Source: Methylobacterium nodulans ORS 2060 (GTDB taxonomy: Bacteria; Pseudomonadota; Alphaproteobacteria; Rhizobiales; Beijerinckiaceae). Taken from it: a stretch of 64,000 nucleotides of DNA. Shown piece by piece: positions 42,957 to 51,784 of this stretch. Numbering within the stretch: position 1 is the first letter of the stretch; each line of letters opens with the position of its first letter. The stretch is taken from the NCBI RefSeq assembly GCF_000022085.1, contig NC_011894.1, forward strand, positions 5,168,001 through 5,232,000, in the 5' to 3' direction. The translations under genes and the position numbers were made by a program. Under the pieces are notes generated by a model. It had not been told where the DNA came from, did not search any database, and was given only the letters and a program-made list of their open reading frames with translations.

Positions 42957-44114
42957 GTGACGCATCGCCGCCTCGCTCTCGCCGCCTTCGCCGCCCTCGC
43001 GCTCGCCGCCTGCAAGCCCACTCAGCAGAGTGCCGCGCCGGCCGAGACCCTGCCGACGGAAGTCAGCATCGTGACGGTCCGCAACCAGCCGATTCCGTTC
43101 GAGCGCGAACTGCCCGGCCGCGTCGCCCCGACCCGCATCGCCGAGGTCCGCGCGCGGGTGTCGGGCCTCGTCGTCAAGCGGGCCTTCCAGCAGGGCAGCC
43201 AGGTCAAGGAGGGCGACCTCCTCTACAAGATCGACCCGGCGCCCTATCGGGTCGAGCTCGACAGCGTCGAGGCGACGCTCGCCCGCGCCGAGGCCGCCCT
43301 GGTCCTCGCCCGCCAGCAGGCCGAGCGCCTCGAAACCCTGCTCGCCCGCCAGACCGCGAGCCAGGCGCAGTACGACGCCGCCTACGCCGCCCAGAAACAG
43401 GCCGAGGCCGAGGTGGCGGGGGCCAGGGCGGCCCGCGACCGCGCCCGGCTGAACCTGAGCTACACGGATGTGCGCGCGCCGATCTCGGGCCGCATCGGCC
43501 GCGCCCTCGTCACCGAGGGCGCCCTCATCGAGCAGGGCAGCGCCACCAACCTGGCGACGATCCAGCAGCTCGACCCGATCTACGTCGACATCACCCAGTC
43601 GGTGAGCGAGCTCAACAAGCTGCGCCGCGATCTCGCGAGCGGCGAACTGGCGAGCATCGCCCCCGACACCGCTAGCGTGCGGCTCATCATGGATGACGGC
43701 TCGCTCTATTCCGAGCCCGGCCGCCTGCTCTTCTCCGACGTGACGGCCGATCCGAGCACCGGCCAGGTGACGCTGCGCGTCGAGATCCCGAACCCGCACA
43801 ACGAGCTGTTTCCGGGCATGTACGTCCGGGCGCGCATCCGCCAGGGCATCGACGCGGACGCGATCGCCGTCCCTCAGCAGGCCGTCCACCGCTCCAATGA
43901 CGGGCGGGCGGAAGTCTGGCTCGTCGGCGAGGGCGACAAGGTCATGCTCCACCCGGTCGAGGTCGGCCCGGTGGTCGAGGGCCAGTGGGTGATCCGCGAC
44001 GGCCTCAAGGCCGGCGACCGGGTCGTCACCGAGGGCTTCCAGAAGATCGTCGCCGGTACGGTGGTGAAGACCGTGCCCTGGCAGACGGCCGCGGCCGGCA
44101 CCGACCGTCGCTGA
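42957..44114 (+). CDS. RND efflux periplasmic adaptor (AcrA/MexA type), 385 aa
   Basis: Membrane fusion protein of a tripartite pump. The lipoprotein signal LALAAFAALALAACKPTQQS has a lipobox (LAAC) for acylation. The beta-barrel/lipoyl halves are at VRARVSGLVVKRAFQQGSQV and YTDVRAPISGRIGRALVTEG, with coiled-coil hairpin in between (LARAEAALVLARQQAERLET). A GTG start at 42957 follows AGGAGTCCGAACGCCC. The pump gene follows after 11 bp. An outer-membrane TolC is not nearby. Confidence 0.94.
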   Translation: MTHRRLALAAFAALALAACKPTQQSAAPAETLPTEVSIVTVRNQPIPFERELPGRVAPTRIAEVRARVSGLVVKRAFQQGSQVKEGDLLYKIDPAPYRVELDSVEATLARAEAALVLARQQAERLETLLARQTASQAQYDAAYAAQKQAEAEVAGARAARDRARLNLSYTDVRAPISGRIGRALVTEGALIEQGSATNLATIQQLDPIYVDITQSVSELNKLRRDLASGELASIAPDTASVRLIMDDGSLYSEPGRLLFSDVTADPSTGQVTLRVEIPNPHNELFPGMYVRARIRQGIDADAIAVPQQAVHRSNDGRAEVWLVGEGDKVMLHPVEVGPVVEGQWVIRDGLKAGDRVVTEGFQKIVAGTVVKTVPWQTAAAGTDRR

Positions 44115-44125
44115 GGAGGGCAGCC

Positions 44126-47100
44126 GTGGCCAGCTTCTTCATCGACCGTCCGGTCTTCGCCTGGGTCATCGCCCTGTTCATCTGTCTCGGCGGCATCCTG
44201 GCGATCCCGATGCTGCCGGTGGCGCAGTATCCGATCATCGCGCCGCCCTCGATCGCTCTCTCCACCGCCTATCCGGGCGCCTCGGTGGAGGATCTCTATA
44301 CGGGCACGACCCGCCTCATCGAGGACGAGCTCAACGGCGCGGCCAACATCCAGAGCTTCGAATCGGCGAGCGACTCCTTCGGCGTCGTCGAGATTACTGC
44401 GACCTTCGCGCCCGGCACCGACCCGGGCTACGCCTCGGTCGAGGTGCAGAACCGCCTCAAGCGCGTCGAGGCCCGCCTGCCCGCGGAGGTCCGCCAGCAG
44501 GGCATCCTGGTGGAGGAGGCCTCCGCCGCGACCCTCAACATCATCACCCTGGTCTCGACCGACGGCTCGATGGACGAGGTCGCGCTCGGGGACTTCCTGA
44601 TCCGCAACGTCATCAACGAGATCCGCCGCATCCCCGGCGTCGGGCGCGCCACCCTCTACTCGACGGAGCGCTCTCTGCGCATCTGGGTCGATCCCGACAA
44701 GCTGCGCGGCCTGTCGCTCAGCGCCTCCGACGTGACGAAGGCGATCCAGAACCAGAACGTCCAGATCGCCTCGGGCGCGGTCGGCGCCCAGCCGAGCCCC
44801 GCGGCCCATGCGGTCAACTTCCCGATCCTGGTCAAGGGCCAGATGCGCGCGCCGGAGGAATTCGGCGCCATCGTGCTGCGGGCGAACCCCGACGGCTCGA
44901 CCGTCCGCCTGCGCGACGTCGCCCGCATCGAGCTCGGCGGCGAGGACTACAAGTTCACCACCCGCCTCAACGGCGGCGAGGCGGCGGGCATCTCGGTGAC
45001 GCTCGCCCCGGACGGCAACGCGCTCGAGACCGCCAAGGCCATCCGGGCCAAGATGGAGGAGCTGTCGCAGTTCTTCCCCTCCAACGTGAAGTGGGACATC
45101 CCCTACGACATCACCCCGGCGGTCAAGGCCTCGATCAAGAAGGTCATGATGACGCTGGTCGAGGCGGTGGTTCTGGTCTTCATCGTGATGTTCCTGTTCC
45201 TGCAGAACATCCGCTACACCCTGATCCCGACGATCGTGGTGCCGATCGCGCTGCTCGGCACCTGCACGGTGATGCTGCTGGCGGGCTTCTCGGTGAACGT
45301 GCTCACCATGTTCGGCATGGTGCTGGCGATCGGCATCCTGGTCGACGACGCGATCGTGGTGGTCGAGAACGTCGAGCGCATCATGAACGAGGAGGGGCTC
45401 TCCCCGAAGGAGGCCACCCGCAAGGCGATGAGCCAGATCACCGGCGCCATCATCGGCATCACGCTGGTGCTCGTCGCGGTGTTCATCCCGATGGCGTTCT
45501 TCCCCGGCTCGGTCGGCATCATCTACCGCCAGTTCTCGATCGCGATGGTGACCTCGATCGCCTTCTCGGCGCTGCTCGCGCTCTCGCTGACCCCCGCCCT
45601 CTGCGCGACGCTGCTCAAGCCGATCGAGAAGGGCCACGGCCACGCCAAGAGCGGCTTCTTCGGCTGGTTCAACCGCTTCGTGGACCGCCAGACGGCGCGC
45701 TACGGCCGCGGCGTGGCCTGGGCCATCGCCAAGTCCGGGCGGATGATGGCGATCTACCTCATCCTGGTCGCGGGCGTGGCCTATGCCTTCGTGCGCCTGC
45801 CCGAGGGCTTCCTGCCGGTCGAGGATCAGGGCTTCTTCACCGTCGACATCCAGACGCCGCCGGGCTCGTCCTTCAACCGGACGCTCGCGGCGGTGAAGAA
45901 GGTCGAGGAGCACCTCATGGCCCAGCCCGGGGTCGCCACGGTGACGATCGTCAACGGCTTCTCCTTCTCGGGGCAGGGCCAGATGACCTCGCAGGCCTTC
46001 GTGACCCTGAAGGACTGGTCGGAGCGCGGGCCGGACCAGTCGGCCGCCGCGCTGGTGGCCGGCACCAACAAGGCGCTCGCCTCCTACAAGGACGCGGTGA
46101 TCCAGGCGCTCGAGCCGCCGCCGATCGACAATCTCGGCAACGCCTCGGGCTTCAGCTTCCGCCTGCAGGATCGGGCGCAGAAGGGCTACTCGGCCCTGAT
46201 GGCGGCGCAGGAGCAGCTGCTCTCGCTGGCCCGCAAGAGCCCGGTCCTGAAAAACGTCTATGTCGAGGGTCTGCCGCCCGCGCCGCAGGCCGAGCTCGTC
46301 ATCGACCGCGAGAAGGCGGCGGCGCTCGGCGTGTCCTTCGAGGCCATCAACGAGACCATCCAGGTCAATCTCGGCTCGGTCTACACCAACGACTTCCCCA
46401 ACCGCGGCAAGATGCAGCGCGTGATCGTGCAGGCGGATGCAGTGCAGCGGCTCAACCCGAGCGACCTTCTGAACTACGGCGTCAGGAACGCGCAGGGCAC
46501 CATGGTGCCGATGGCGTCCTTCGCCGACCTGAAATGGAGCGTCGGCCCGGCCCAGATCATCGGCTTCAACGGCTACCAGTCGGTGCGCATCACCGGCGAG
46601 CCGGCGGCGGGCTACACCTCGGGCGAGGCGATCGCCGAGATGGAGCGGCTGATGGAGCAGTTGCCGAAGGGCTTCGGCTATACCTGGACCGGCCAGTCCC
46701 TGCAGGAGAAGCAGGCCGGCTCGCAGGCGACGCTGCTCTTGGCCCTCTCGGTGCTGATCGTGTTCCTGTGCCTCGCGGCGCTCTACGAGAGCTGGTCGAT
46801 TCCGCTCTCGGTGATGCTGGTGATCCCGCTCGGCGTCATCGGCTCGGTCGCCGGCGTGATGCTCCGCGACATGCCGAACGACGTCTATTTCAAGATCGGC
46901 CTCATCACGATCATCGGCCTCTCGGCCAAGAACGCGATCCTGATCATCGAGTTCGCCCGCGAGCTCTGGCGTCCCGGCACCAAGCTCGTCACCGCGACGA
47001 TCGAGGCCTCGCGCCTGCGCTTCCGGCCGATCGTGATGACCTCGCTCGCCTTCATCTTCGGCGTCGTGCCGCTCTCCATCGCGACGGGCGCGGCCTCGAA

Positions 47101-47293
47101 GAGCCAGCAGGCGATCGGCACGGGCGTGATGGGCGGCATGATCTCGGCGACGGTGCTCGCGGTGATCTTGGTGCCGGTCTTCTTCGTGGTGGCGATGCGC
47201 GTCTTCCAGCGCCGCCGCGTGCGGGAGGAGGAGGGGGCCGCGCCCGCCCGCGCCCTGCCGGAATTCGAGCGCGAACCCGCGCCACTCACTTAA
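44126..47293 (+). CDS. RND multidrug efflux transporter (AcrB/HAE1 type), 1055 aa
   Basis: Inner-membrane proton-driven drug exporter. It starts MASFFIDRPVFAWVIALFIC, has 12 membrane helices in the expected pattern and two large periplasmic loops. The proton-relay Asp pair is in GILVDDAIVVVENVERIM in helix 4, and the helix-10 Lys lies in a LSAKNAILIIEFA segment. Other family blocks are GASVEDLYTGTTRLIEDELN and PNDVYFKIGLITIIGL. GTG at 44126 follows GAGGAGGGC. It is transcribed with the adaptor gene; drugs exported cannot be told from the sequence. Confidence 0.97.
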   Translation: MASFFIDRPVFAWVIALFICLGGILAIPMLPVAQYPIIAPPSIALSTAYPGASVEDLYTGTTRLIEDELNGAANIQSFESASDSFGVVEITATFAPGTDPGYASVEVQNRLKRVEARLPAEVRQQGILVEEASAATLNIITLVSTDGSMDEVALGDFLIRNVINEIRRIPGVGRATLYSTERSLRIWVDPDKLRGLSLSASDVTKAIQNQNVQIASGAVGAQPSPAAHAVNFPILVKGQMRAPEEFGAIVLRANPDGSTVRLRDVARIELGGEDYKFTTRLNGGEAAGISVTLAPDGNALETAKAIRAKMEELSQFFPSNVKWDIPYDITPAVKASIKKVMMTLVEAVVLVFIVMFLFLQNIRYTLIPTIVVPIALLGTCTVMLLAGFSVNVLTMFGMVLAIGILVDDAIVVVENVERIMNEEGLSPKEATRKAMSQITGAIIGITLVLVAVFIPMAFFPGSVGIIYRQFSIAMVTSIAFSALLALSLTPALCATLLKPIEKGHGHAKSGFFGWFNRFVDRQTARYGRGVAWAIAKSGRMMAIYLILVAGVAYAFVRLPEGFLPVEDQGFFTVDIQTPPGSSFNRTLAAVKKVEEHLMAQPGVATVTIVNGFSFSGQGQMTSQAFVTLKDWSERGPDQSAAALVAGTNKALASYKDAVIQALEPPPIDNLGNASGFSFRLQDRAQKGYSALMAAQEQLLSLARKSPVLKNVYVEGLPPAPQAELVIDREKAAALGVSFEAINETIQVNLGSVYTNDFPNRGKMQRVIVQADAVQRLNPSDLLNYGVRNAQGTMVPMASFADLKWSVGPAQIIGFNGYQSVRITGEPAAGYTSGEAIAEMERLMEQLPKGFGYTWTGQSLQEKQAGSQATLLLALSVLIVFLCLAALYESWSIPLSVMLVIPLGVIGSVAGVMLRDMPNDVYFKIGLITIIGLSAKNAILIIEFARELWRPGTKLVTATIEASRLRFRPIVMTSLAFIFGVVPLSIATGAASKSQQAIGTGVMGGMISATVLAVILVPVFFVVAMRVFQRRRVREEEGAAPARALPEFEREPAPLT

Positions 47294-47336
47294 GGCGAGG
47301 CCGCGTCGTCCACGGCTCGCGCCCGGACGACGCGGC

Positions 47337-47361
47337 GGAACCATCGCCCGTCCCGGCTGTT
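47337..47361 (+). promoter_or_regulatory. Possible EcfG-type promoter of the sigma-factor gene
   Basis: GGAAC at 47337-47341, 16 nt, then TGTT at 47358-47361: one mismatch from the GGAAC-N16/17-CGTT consensus. It lies 133 bp upstream of the ATG at 47494, consistent with autoregulation, but a second promoter closer to the gene may exist. Confidence 0.4.
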
Positions 47362-47493
47362 CATGGGGCCCGGGCCGATCACAACAGCCGTTGTGAGGTG
47401 TGATCGCGCACCTGTGAATGGCGGTTGGCCCTCGCCCGCGACACACTTATGGTCTAGCTTGGCTCGCGTCCCCCCGCGCCAGCGTGCAGACCG

Positions 47494-48243
47494 ATGACCG
47501 ACTCTCCCTCTACCGGCCGCATCAAGCCGGTTCCGGCATCGCCCCCGACCCTTCCCGCGGAGGTGCAGGAGCATCTCGGCCGCCAGTTGCGCGAGGCTTA
47601 TGCGGCACTCGGCGAGAGCGAGGCCCCTGCCGCCTTCACGGACCTGCTCGCCCGCCTCGAGGCCGCGCTCGCCGCCCTCGGTGCTCCGAGCCAGGACCGC
47701 TTCCGCGATGAGCTCCTGGCGGCTGCACCGTCCCTGCGGCGTTTCGCCCTGACGCTCACCGCGAATCCCTCCCGGGCCGACGACCTCGTGCAGGATACGC
47801 TCCTCAAGGCGTGGCAGAGCCGGGATCGCTTCGAGGACGGCACGAACCTGAGCGCGTGGCTGTTCACCATCATGCGCAACGCCTTCTACTCGGAGCACCG
47901 CAAGCGCTCCCGGGAGGTGGAGGACGGCGAAGGCGTCTATTCCGCGCGCCTGACTACGGCCCCTAACCAGGGCGACCGGCTCGACGTGCAGGATCTGCAG
48001 GCGGCGCTGAACAAGCTCGTGGCCGAGCAGCGCGAGGCGCTGCTTCTCGTCGCGGTCGGCGATCTGTCCTACGAGGACGCGGCCGCGCTGATGCAATGCA
48101 AGGTCGGCACGGTGAAGAGCCGCGTCTGCCGCGCGCGCGACAAGCTTGCCGAACTCCTCGGCTACACGGGCGGGGAGCTCGGCGCCGACCGCCTCACCCG
48201 CTCGGTCCTCACCAACAGCAGCCTCATGGCCCTCGAAGGCTGA
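47494..48243 (+). CDS. ECF/EcfG-type sigma factor with N-terminal NepR-like domain, 249 aa
   Basis: RNA polymerase sigma factor of the extracytoplasmic-function class, close to the alphaproteobacterial general-stress factor EcfG. Residues about 20-62 (EVQEHLGRQLREAYAALGES, then APAAFTDLLARLEAALAAL) resemble the anti-sigma factor NepR, including IGRQLR-type helix 1 and the EPxPxxF-LL helix-2 pattern (here SEAPAAFTDLL). Sigma region 2 spans about 66-135 (PSLRRFALTLTANPSRADDL, LSAWLFTIMRN) and region 4 about 165-222 (GDLSYEDAAALMQCKVGTVK SRVCRARDKLAELL). No start codon lies between the two parts, so they are translated as one protein. ATG at 47494 is the natural start. Confidence 0.82.
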   Translation: MTDSPSTGRIKPVPASPPTLPAEVQEHLGRQLREAYAALGESEAPAAFTDLLARLEAALAALGAPSQDRFRDELLAAAPSLRRFALTLTANPSRADDLVQDTLLKAWQSRDRFEDGTNLSAWLFTIMRNAFYSEHRKRSREVEDGEGVYSARLTTAPNQGDRLDVQDLQAALNKLVAEQREALLLVAVGDLSYEDAAALMQCKVGTVKSRVCRARDKLAELLGYTGGELGADRLTRSVLTNSSLMALEG

Positions 48244-48274
48244 GCGGCCCGCACAGGCCGGACCTGGGGCTCGT

Positions 48275-48946
48275 TCACGCCGGGCTCGCGGCGATCCGCG
48301 ACCAGCGCGCGACCGCGCGCTCATACAGGTCCATGTCGGAGGCATTGAGCCGCTCGACATAGGCGCGCAAGGCCGGGCTCGGCTTCGGGCCGGTGAGACG
48401 CGAGGCAAGCCCGCGAGCATTCTTGTGCGCCACCTTGAAGGCGAGGCCGAAGCGACGGTTCAGCCGCTCCACGAAAGCCTCGTAGGCTTCCAGGATCCCG
48501 ACCAGGGCGAGCCGGTCCATCTCGGCACAGCCGAATGCCTGTGTCTGAACGTTCTGGTTGCGCGGGTCCTCGATGAAGGCTTCCAGGCTCTGCTGCGTGC
48601 GGCCGTGCTTCTTCTGGAAGACGTAGTAGGACAAGACCTGCTCGGTCGGCTCGCGGACCAGCGTGAAGGCCCGCTCCGGATCGAAGCATGGCAGGTAGGC
48701 CGCGCTCATATGGCTTGAATAGAAACCGATTTCGTTCTGCATTAGATAGTCGGAGATCATCTGCAGCTGATCACCGATCTGCATCCCCCCGCGGTAGTAC
48801 ATGATGTCATTTGCGTAGGGATGTGTTGTCGAGCTGTCCTTACCGTACAGCATGAAGATCTTGTCCTTGGGAAAGATCTCATGGGCTGCGTAGCGGATGC
48901 TGGTGCCGCCCGTCTTGGGAAGATGGAGAAAGAAGAGCGGAGCCAT
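48275..48946 (-). CDS. Sulfotransferase-family protein, 223 aa
   Basis: Likely a PAPS-dependent sulfotransferase or related Gly-rich loop protein. The 5'-phosphosulfate-binding loop is APLFFLHLPKTGGTSIRYAA; AFTLVREPTEQVLSYYVFQK is the 3'-phosphate-binding region (RxP in place of RDP). The protein lacks a signal peptide. ATG at 48946 was chosen since upstream open frame to 49588 has no coding character. Targets are unknown; related genes act on exopolysaccharide, lipid or protein substrates. It is the only gene between the sigma-factor gene and the SOS cassette, convergent with the former. Confidence 0.82.
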   Translation of the reverse strand: MAPLFFLHLPKTGGTSIRYAAHEIFPKDKIFMLYGKDSSTTHPYANDIMYYRGGMQIGDQLQMISDYLMQNEIGFYSSHMSAAYLPCFDPERAFTLVREPTEQVLSYYVFQKKHGRTQQSLEAFIEDPRNQNVQTQAFGCAEMDRLALVGILEAYEAFVERLNRRFGLAFKVAHKNARGLASRLTGPKPSPALRAYVERLNASDMDLYERAVARWSRIAASPA

Positions 48947-49263
48947 GGAAAAGACCTGTCGCTGGCCGGGGGTTGAGCCCCGCCCTCGGTGGCGACGGTT
49001 GATGGTCTTGTTGTGGCAGCGCTTGAAGGAATGAATTCCACGCGGAGGGGCGACGCTCTCGCGCCACAGGCGATGGCCGCGGATTCGGGCTTGGGAATCA
49101 CATCCTGTCGGATGCTGGCCTCGCCGGCAGCGCCGGATCCACGAACAGGCCCTGCGGACCCATCGCCGTCGCATCCCTCGCAAAGCCCAGTTGTCCACAG
49201 CCATCCACAGGCTGCTCCTGGCCGGAGCCCGACGGACTCGCGCGACGGCGCGCTGTCGCGCTA
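48947..49263. other. Promoter-side gap before imuA, no gene seen
   Basis: This region lies between the divergent starts of the sulfotransferase-like gene and imuA. It has two DnaA-box-like words (TTGTCCACA at 49191-49199 and ATCCACA nearby), too few to suggest an origin. A plus frame 48989-49264 shows no coding character. The imuA SOS box is just beyond, at 49264. Confidence 0.45.
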
Positions 49264-49278
49264 GAACAAAGCAAGAAC
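49264..49278 (+). promoter_or_regulatory. LexA (SOS) box of the imuA-imuB-dnaE2 cassette
   Basis: GAAC at 49264-49267, 7 nt, then GAAC at 49275-49278: an exact match to the alphaproteobacterial LexA box GTTC-N7-GTTC read on the other strand. It is 31 bp upstream of the imuA ATG. This predicts repression by LexA and induction by DNA damage. Confidence 0.85.
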
Positions 49279-49308
49279 ATAAACGTTCGGACCGGTGGCG
49301 GACATGAG

Positions 49309-50058
49309 ATGCATGAGACCGGACGAGAACGGCAGCTCGCCGCCCTGCGGGAGCGGATCGGCGGGCTGGAGCGGGATGCGCAGGCCCGGCCGGTCCTGCC
49401 CGTCGGGATTCCCGCGATCGACCGCCACCTGCCGGGTGGGGGCCTGCGGCTCGGCGCGCTGCACGAGGTGGTCGAGGCCGGCCCGGCCGCCGGCCATGCG
49501 GCGCTCGCCGCCCTTTTCGTGGGCGGCCTCCTCGCCCGGCTGCCCGGCCCCATCCTCTGGTGCCTTGCCGGCCGCGACCTCTTCGCACCCGGCCTCGCGG
49601 CGGTGGGGCTCCATCCCGACCGGGTTCTCTACGCCGAGACGCGCCGGGTCACGGAGGTTCTCCCGACCATGGAGGAGGGTTTGCGGCACGGCAGCCTCGC
49701 GGCCGTGGTGGGCGAGGTCGCGCGGGTCGGGCTCACCGCCTCGCGCCGGCTGCAGCTCGCCGCCGAGCGCGGCGGCTCGCTCGCCCTGGTGATCCGCCGC
49801 TGGCGCGAGGGGGCCGGAGCCGGAGCCGAGCCGAGCGCCGCCGCCACCCGCTGGTGCGTCGCCGCCGCGCCCTCCCCCGCCTCTTCCGTACCCGGCCTGT
49901 CGCGGGCCTGCTGGTCCCTCGCCCTGCTGCGCGCCCGCGGCGCCGAACCCCGGACATGGCTCGTCGAGGCTCCCGATGCGCAGGGTCGTCTCCGTCTTCC
50001 TGCCGACCTGGCCGACCGACCGCCTGCGGCGCAGGAGCGGCGGGCTGCCGCCGGATAG
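49309..50058 (+). CDS. imuA: ImuA, RecA-like mutagenesis accessory protein, 249 aa
   Basis: RecA-fold protein of the damage-inducible mutagenesis cassette, thought to help ImuB and DnaE2 act at lesions. The RecA-like pattern is partly visible: LPVGIPAIDRHLPGGGLRLG, ALHEVVEAGPAAGHAALAAL (position of Walker A, which is degenerate), and SLAALFVGGLLARLPGPILW. ATG at 49309 is preceded by GGACATGAG; another ATG at 49304 is out of frame. It overlaps imuB by 83 bp, as in other cassettes. The strong LexA box upstream supports SOS regulation. Confidence 0.93.
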   Translation: MHETGRERQLAALRERIGGLERDAQARPVLPVGIPAIDRHLPGGGLRLGALHEVVEAGPAAGHAALAALFVGGLLARLPGPILWCLAGRDLFAPGLAAVGLHPDRVLYAETRRVTEVLPTMEEGLRHGSLAAVVGEVARVGLTASRRLQLAAERGGSLALVIRRWREGAGAGAEPSAAATRWCVAAAPSPASSVPGLSRACWSLALLRARGAEPRTWLVEAPDAQGRLRLPADLADRPPAAQERRAAAG

Positions 50059-51484
50059 GCCCCTCGTGACCGCGACGACGGAGGGGCCGCGCCGGGTACT
50101 GGCCTCCGTGGACGCCGCCGCCCGGCGGCTCGGCCTGCGGCCCGGGATGCCGGTGGCGCAGGCGCAGGGCATGGTGGTGGACCTCGCGGTGGTGGAGGCC
50201 GATCCGGAGGGCGATCGCGCGGGGCTTGCCCGCCTTGCGGGCTGGTGCCTCGCCTATGCCCCCCTCGTCGCCCTCGATCCGCCGGATGGGATCTGGATCG
50301 AGAGCGCGGGCGCGGCGCATCTGCATGGCGGCGAGGCGGGGCTCCTCATGGATCTCACGCACCGCATCAGGGCGGGAGGCTTTCACGTGCAGGCGGGGAT
50401 CGCCGATACGCCGGGCGCCGCCTGGGCGGTGGCGCGCCATGCGCCGCGGGCGCCGATCGTGGCGCCGGGCACTCAAGGGGCCGTGCTGGAGCCCCTGCCG
50501 GTGCGGGCGCTGCGCCTCGGCGCCGAGACGGCGTCCGGGCTGGCGCAGCTCGGCCTCGTGCGGATCGGGCAGCTTCTCGCCACGCCCCGCGCCCCCTTGA
50601 GGCTGCGCTTCGGCGAGGCGGTGACGCTGCGGCTCGACCAAGCCCTCGGGTCCGCCCCGGAACCCCTGCCCTATCTGGCGCCCCCCGAGACCCTGCGGGC
50701 CCGGCTCGCCTTCGCGGAGCCGATCGGCGCGCCCGAGACGCTCGCCCGGGTGGTGGGGCGGCTCACCGCCCTCCTGGCCCGGGACCTGGAGCGCCGGGGG
50801 CTTGGGGCGCGCCGGCTCGATCTCGTCTTCCGCCGGGTCGACGGCCTGTCGCAGGCCTTGGCGCTCGGCACCGCCCGGCCGAGCCGCGAGGCGGCCCATC
50901 TCGCCCGGCTCTTCGCGGAGCGCCTCGCTACGGTGGATCCGGGCTTCGGCATCGAGGAGGCCTCCCTGGCGGCCTCCCGCACCGAGCCCCTGTCGGCCCG
51001 GCAGATCGCGGCCTTCGCGGCGGACGGCGAGCCCGACCCGGAAGCGATGGGCGAACTCGTCGACCGCCTCGCCGCGCGGCTCGGGCCGGGCCGGCTGTTT
51101 CGCGCCGCACCCGTCGAGAGCGAGTGGCCCGAGCGGAGCGTGCGGCGCGTGGCGCCGCTCGCGCCGGCGAGCGGCCTCACCTGGCCCGCGGGGCTGCCGC
51201 GGCCGGGCCGGCTCGTCGATCCCCCGGAGCGCATCGATGCCATCGCGGAGCTGCCGGACGCACCCCCGGCCCTGTTCGTCTGGCGCGCCCGCCGCTGCCG
51301 GGTGGCGCGGGCGGACGGACCCGAGCGGGTCTTCGGCGAGTGGTGGCGCAGCGACGCGGAGGTCTCGGCCGTGCGCGACTATTACCGGGTCGAGGACCGG
51401 ACCGGCGCCCGCTACTGGCTCTTCCGCGACGCCCCGGCCGCGGAAGGGGGACGCTGGTGGCTGCACGGTCTGGGGGAGGCGTGA
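49976..51484 (+). CDS. imuB: ImuB, inactive Y-family polymerase-like protein, 502 aa
   Basis: Y-family DNA polymerase homologue lacking polymerase activity, a hub that ties DnaE2 and ImuA to the beta clamp. It starts MRRVVSVFLPTWPTDRLRRR. The palm/finger region includes LVALDPPDGIWIESAGAAHL, HVQAGIADTPGAAWAVARHA, and APETLARVVGRLTALLARDL. In true Y-family enzymes two acidic catalytic residues (D...E) sit in the palm; the expected motif here is DPPDGIWIE with only partial match, consistent with an inactive palm. A C-terminal YYRVEDRTGARYWLFRDA block is typical. The start overlaps imuA by 83 bp. Confidence 0.93.
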   Translation: MRRVVSVFLPTWPTDRLRRRSGGLPPDRPLVTATTEGPRRVLASVDAAARRLGLRPGMPVAQAQGMVVDLAVVEADPEGDRAGLARLAGWCLAYAPLVALDPPDGIWIESAGAAHLHGGEAGLLMDLTHRIRAGGFHVQAGIADTPGAAWAVARHAPRAPIVAPGTQGAVLEPLPVRALRLGAETASGLAQLGLVRIGQLLATPRAPLRLRFGEAVTLRLDQALGSAPEPLPYLAPPETLRARLAFAEPIGAPETLARVVGRLTALLARDLERRGLGARRLDLVFRRVDGLSQALALGTARPSREAAHLARLFAERLATVDPGFGIEEASLAASRTEPLSARQIAAFAADGEPDPEAMGELVDRLAARLGPGRLFRAAPVESEWPERSVRRVAPLAPASGLTWPAGLPRPGRLVDPPERIDAIAELPDAPPALFVWRARRCRVARADGPERVFGEWWRSDAEVSAVRDYYRVEDRTGARYWLFRDAPAAEGGRWWLHGLGEA

Positions 51485-51524
51485 AGCCATGGCCGCCCCG
51501 TCTCATGGCACCCGCAACGCGCCT

Positions 51525-51702
51525 CAATCGACCCTGAGATGCGTGGAGGCAACCCCGCTCCTCATGCTGAGGTGCTCCGAAGGAGCCTCGAAGCACCCCG
51601 GACCGATTCTCCCATCCACCAGAGCCTTGGACCAGCGGTCAGGCGTGCTTCGAGGGCCGGCTGTCGCCGGCCACCTCAGCATGAGGGCCGAGATTGGTTG
51701 CC
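51525..51702. repeat. Palindromic repeats (R-IV word and R-V element) between imuB and dnaE2
   Basis: Two signals share this 300-bp gap. The word AATCGACCCTGAGATGCGTG at 51526-51545 recurs with changes at 12078, 59900 and 60138. A long inverted repeat follows: GGCAACC (51548) faces GGTTGCC (51696), and CTCATGCTGAGGTG (51561-51574) faces CACCTCAGCATGAG (51672-51685), with GTGCTTCGAGG/CCTCGAAGCAC inside. It looks like a non-autonomous palindromic element inserted in the mutagenesis operon. Confidence 0.75.
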
Positions 51703-51784
51703 ACAGAAGAAGCATCCCGGAACGCCGATCCCATCCTGGCCGCTGCCTGGACCGGCCGTTCAGGTCGGTCGGGTGCTCCCCGCC

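Noticed and set aside
43874..47446. 1190-aa minus-strand open frame across the RND pump
   Set aside because: Antisense shadow of the pump and adaptor genes; its His/Arg/Asp-rich composition has no domain pattern.
49191..49207. Two DnaA-box-like words near imuA
   Set aside because: Only one near-match and one weak match, without AT-rich unwinding region or oriC genes, so not an origin.
48989..49264. 91-aa plus-strand frame between sulfotransferase and imuA
   Set aside because: Pro/Ser/Arg-rich composition and no ribosome site; overlaps the promoter region of both divergent genes.
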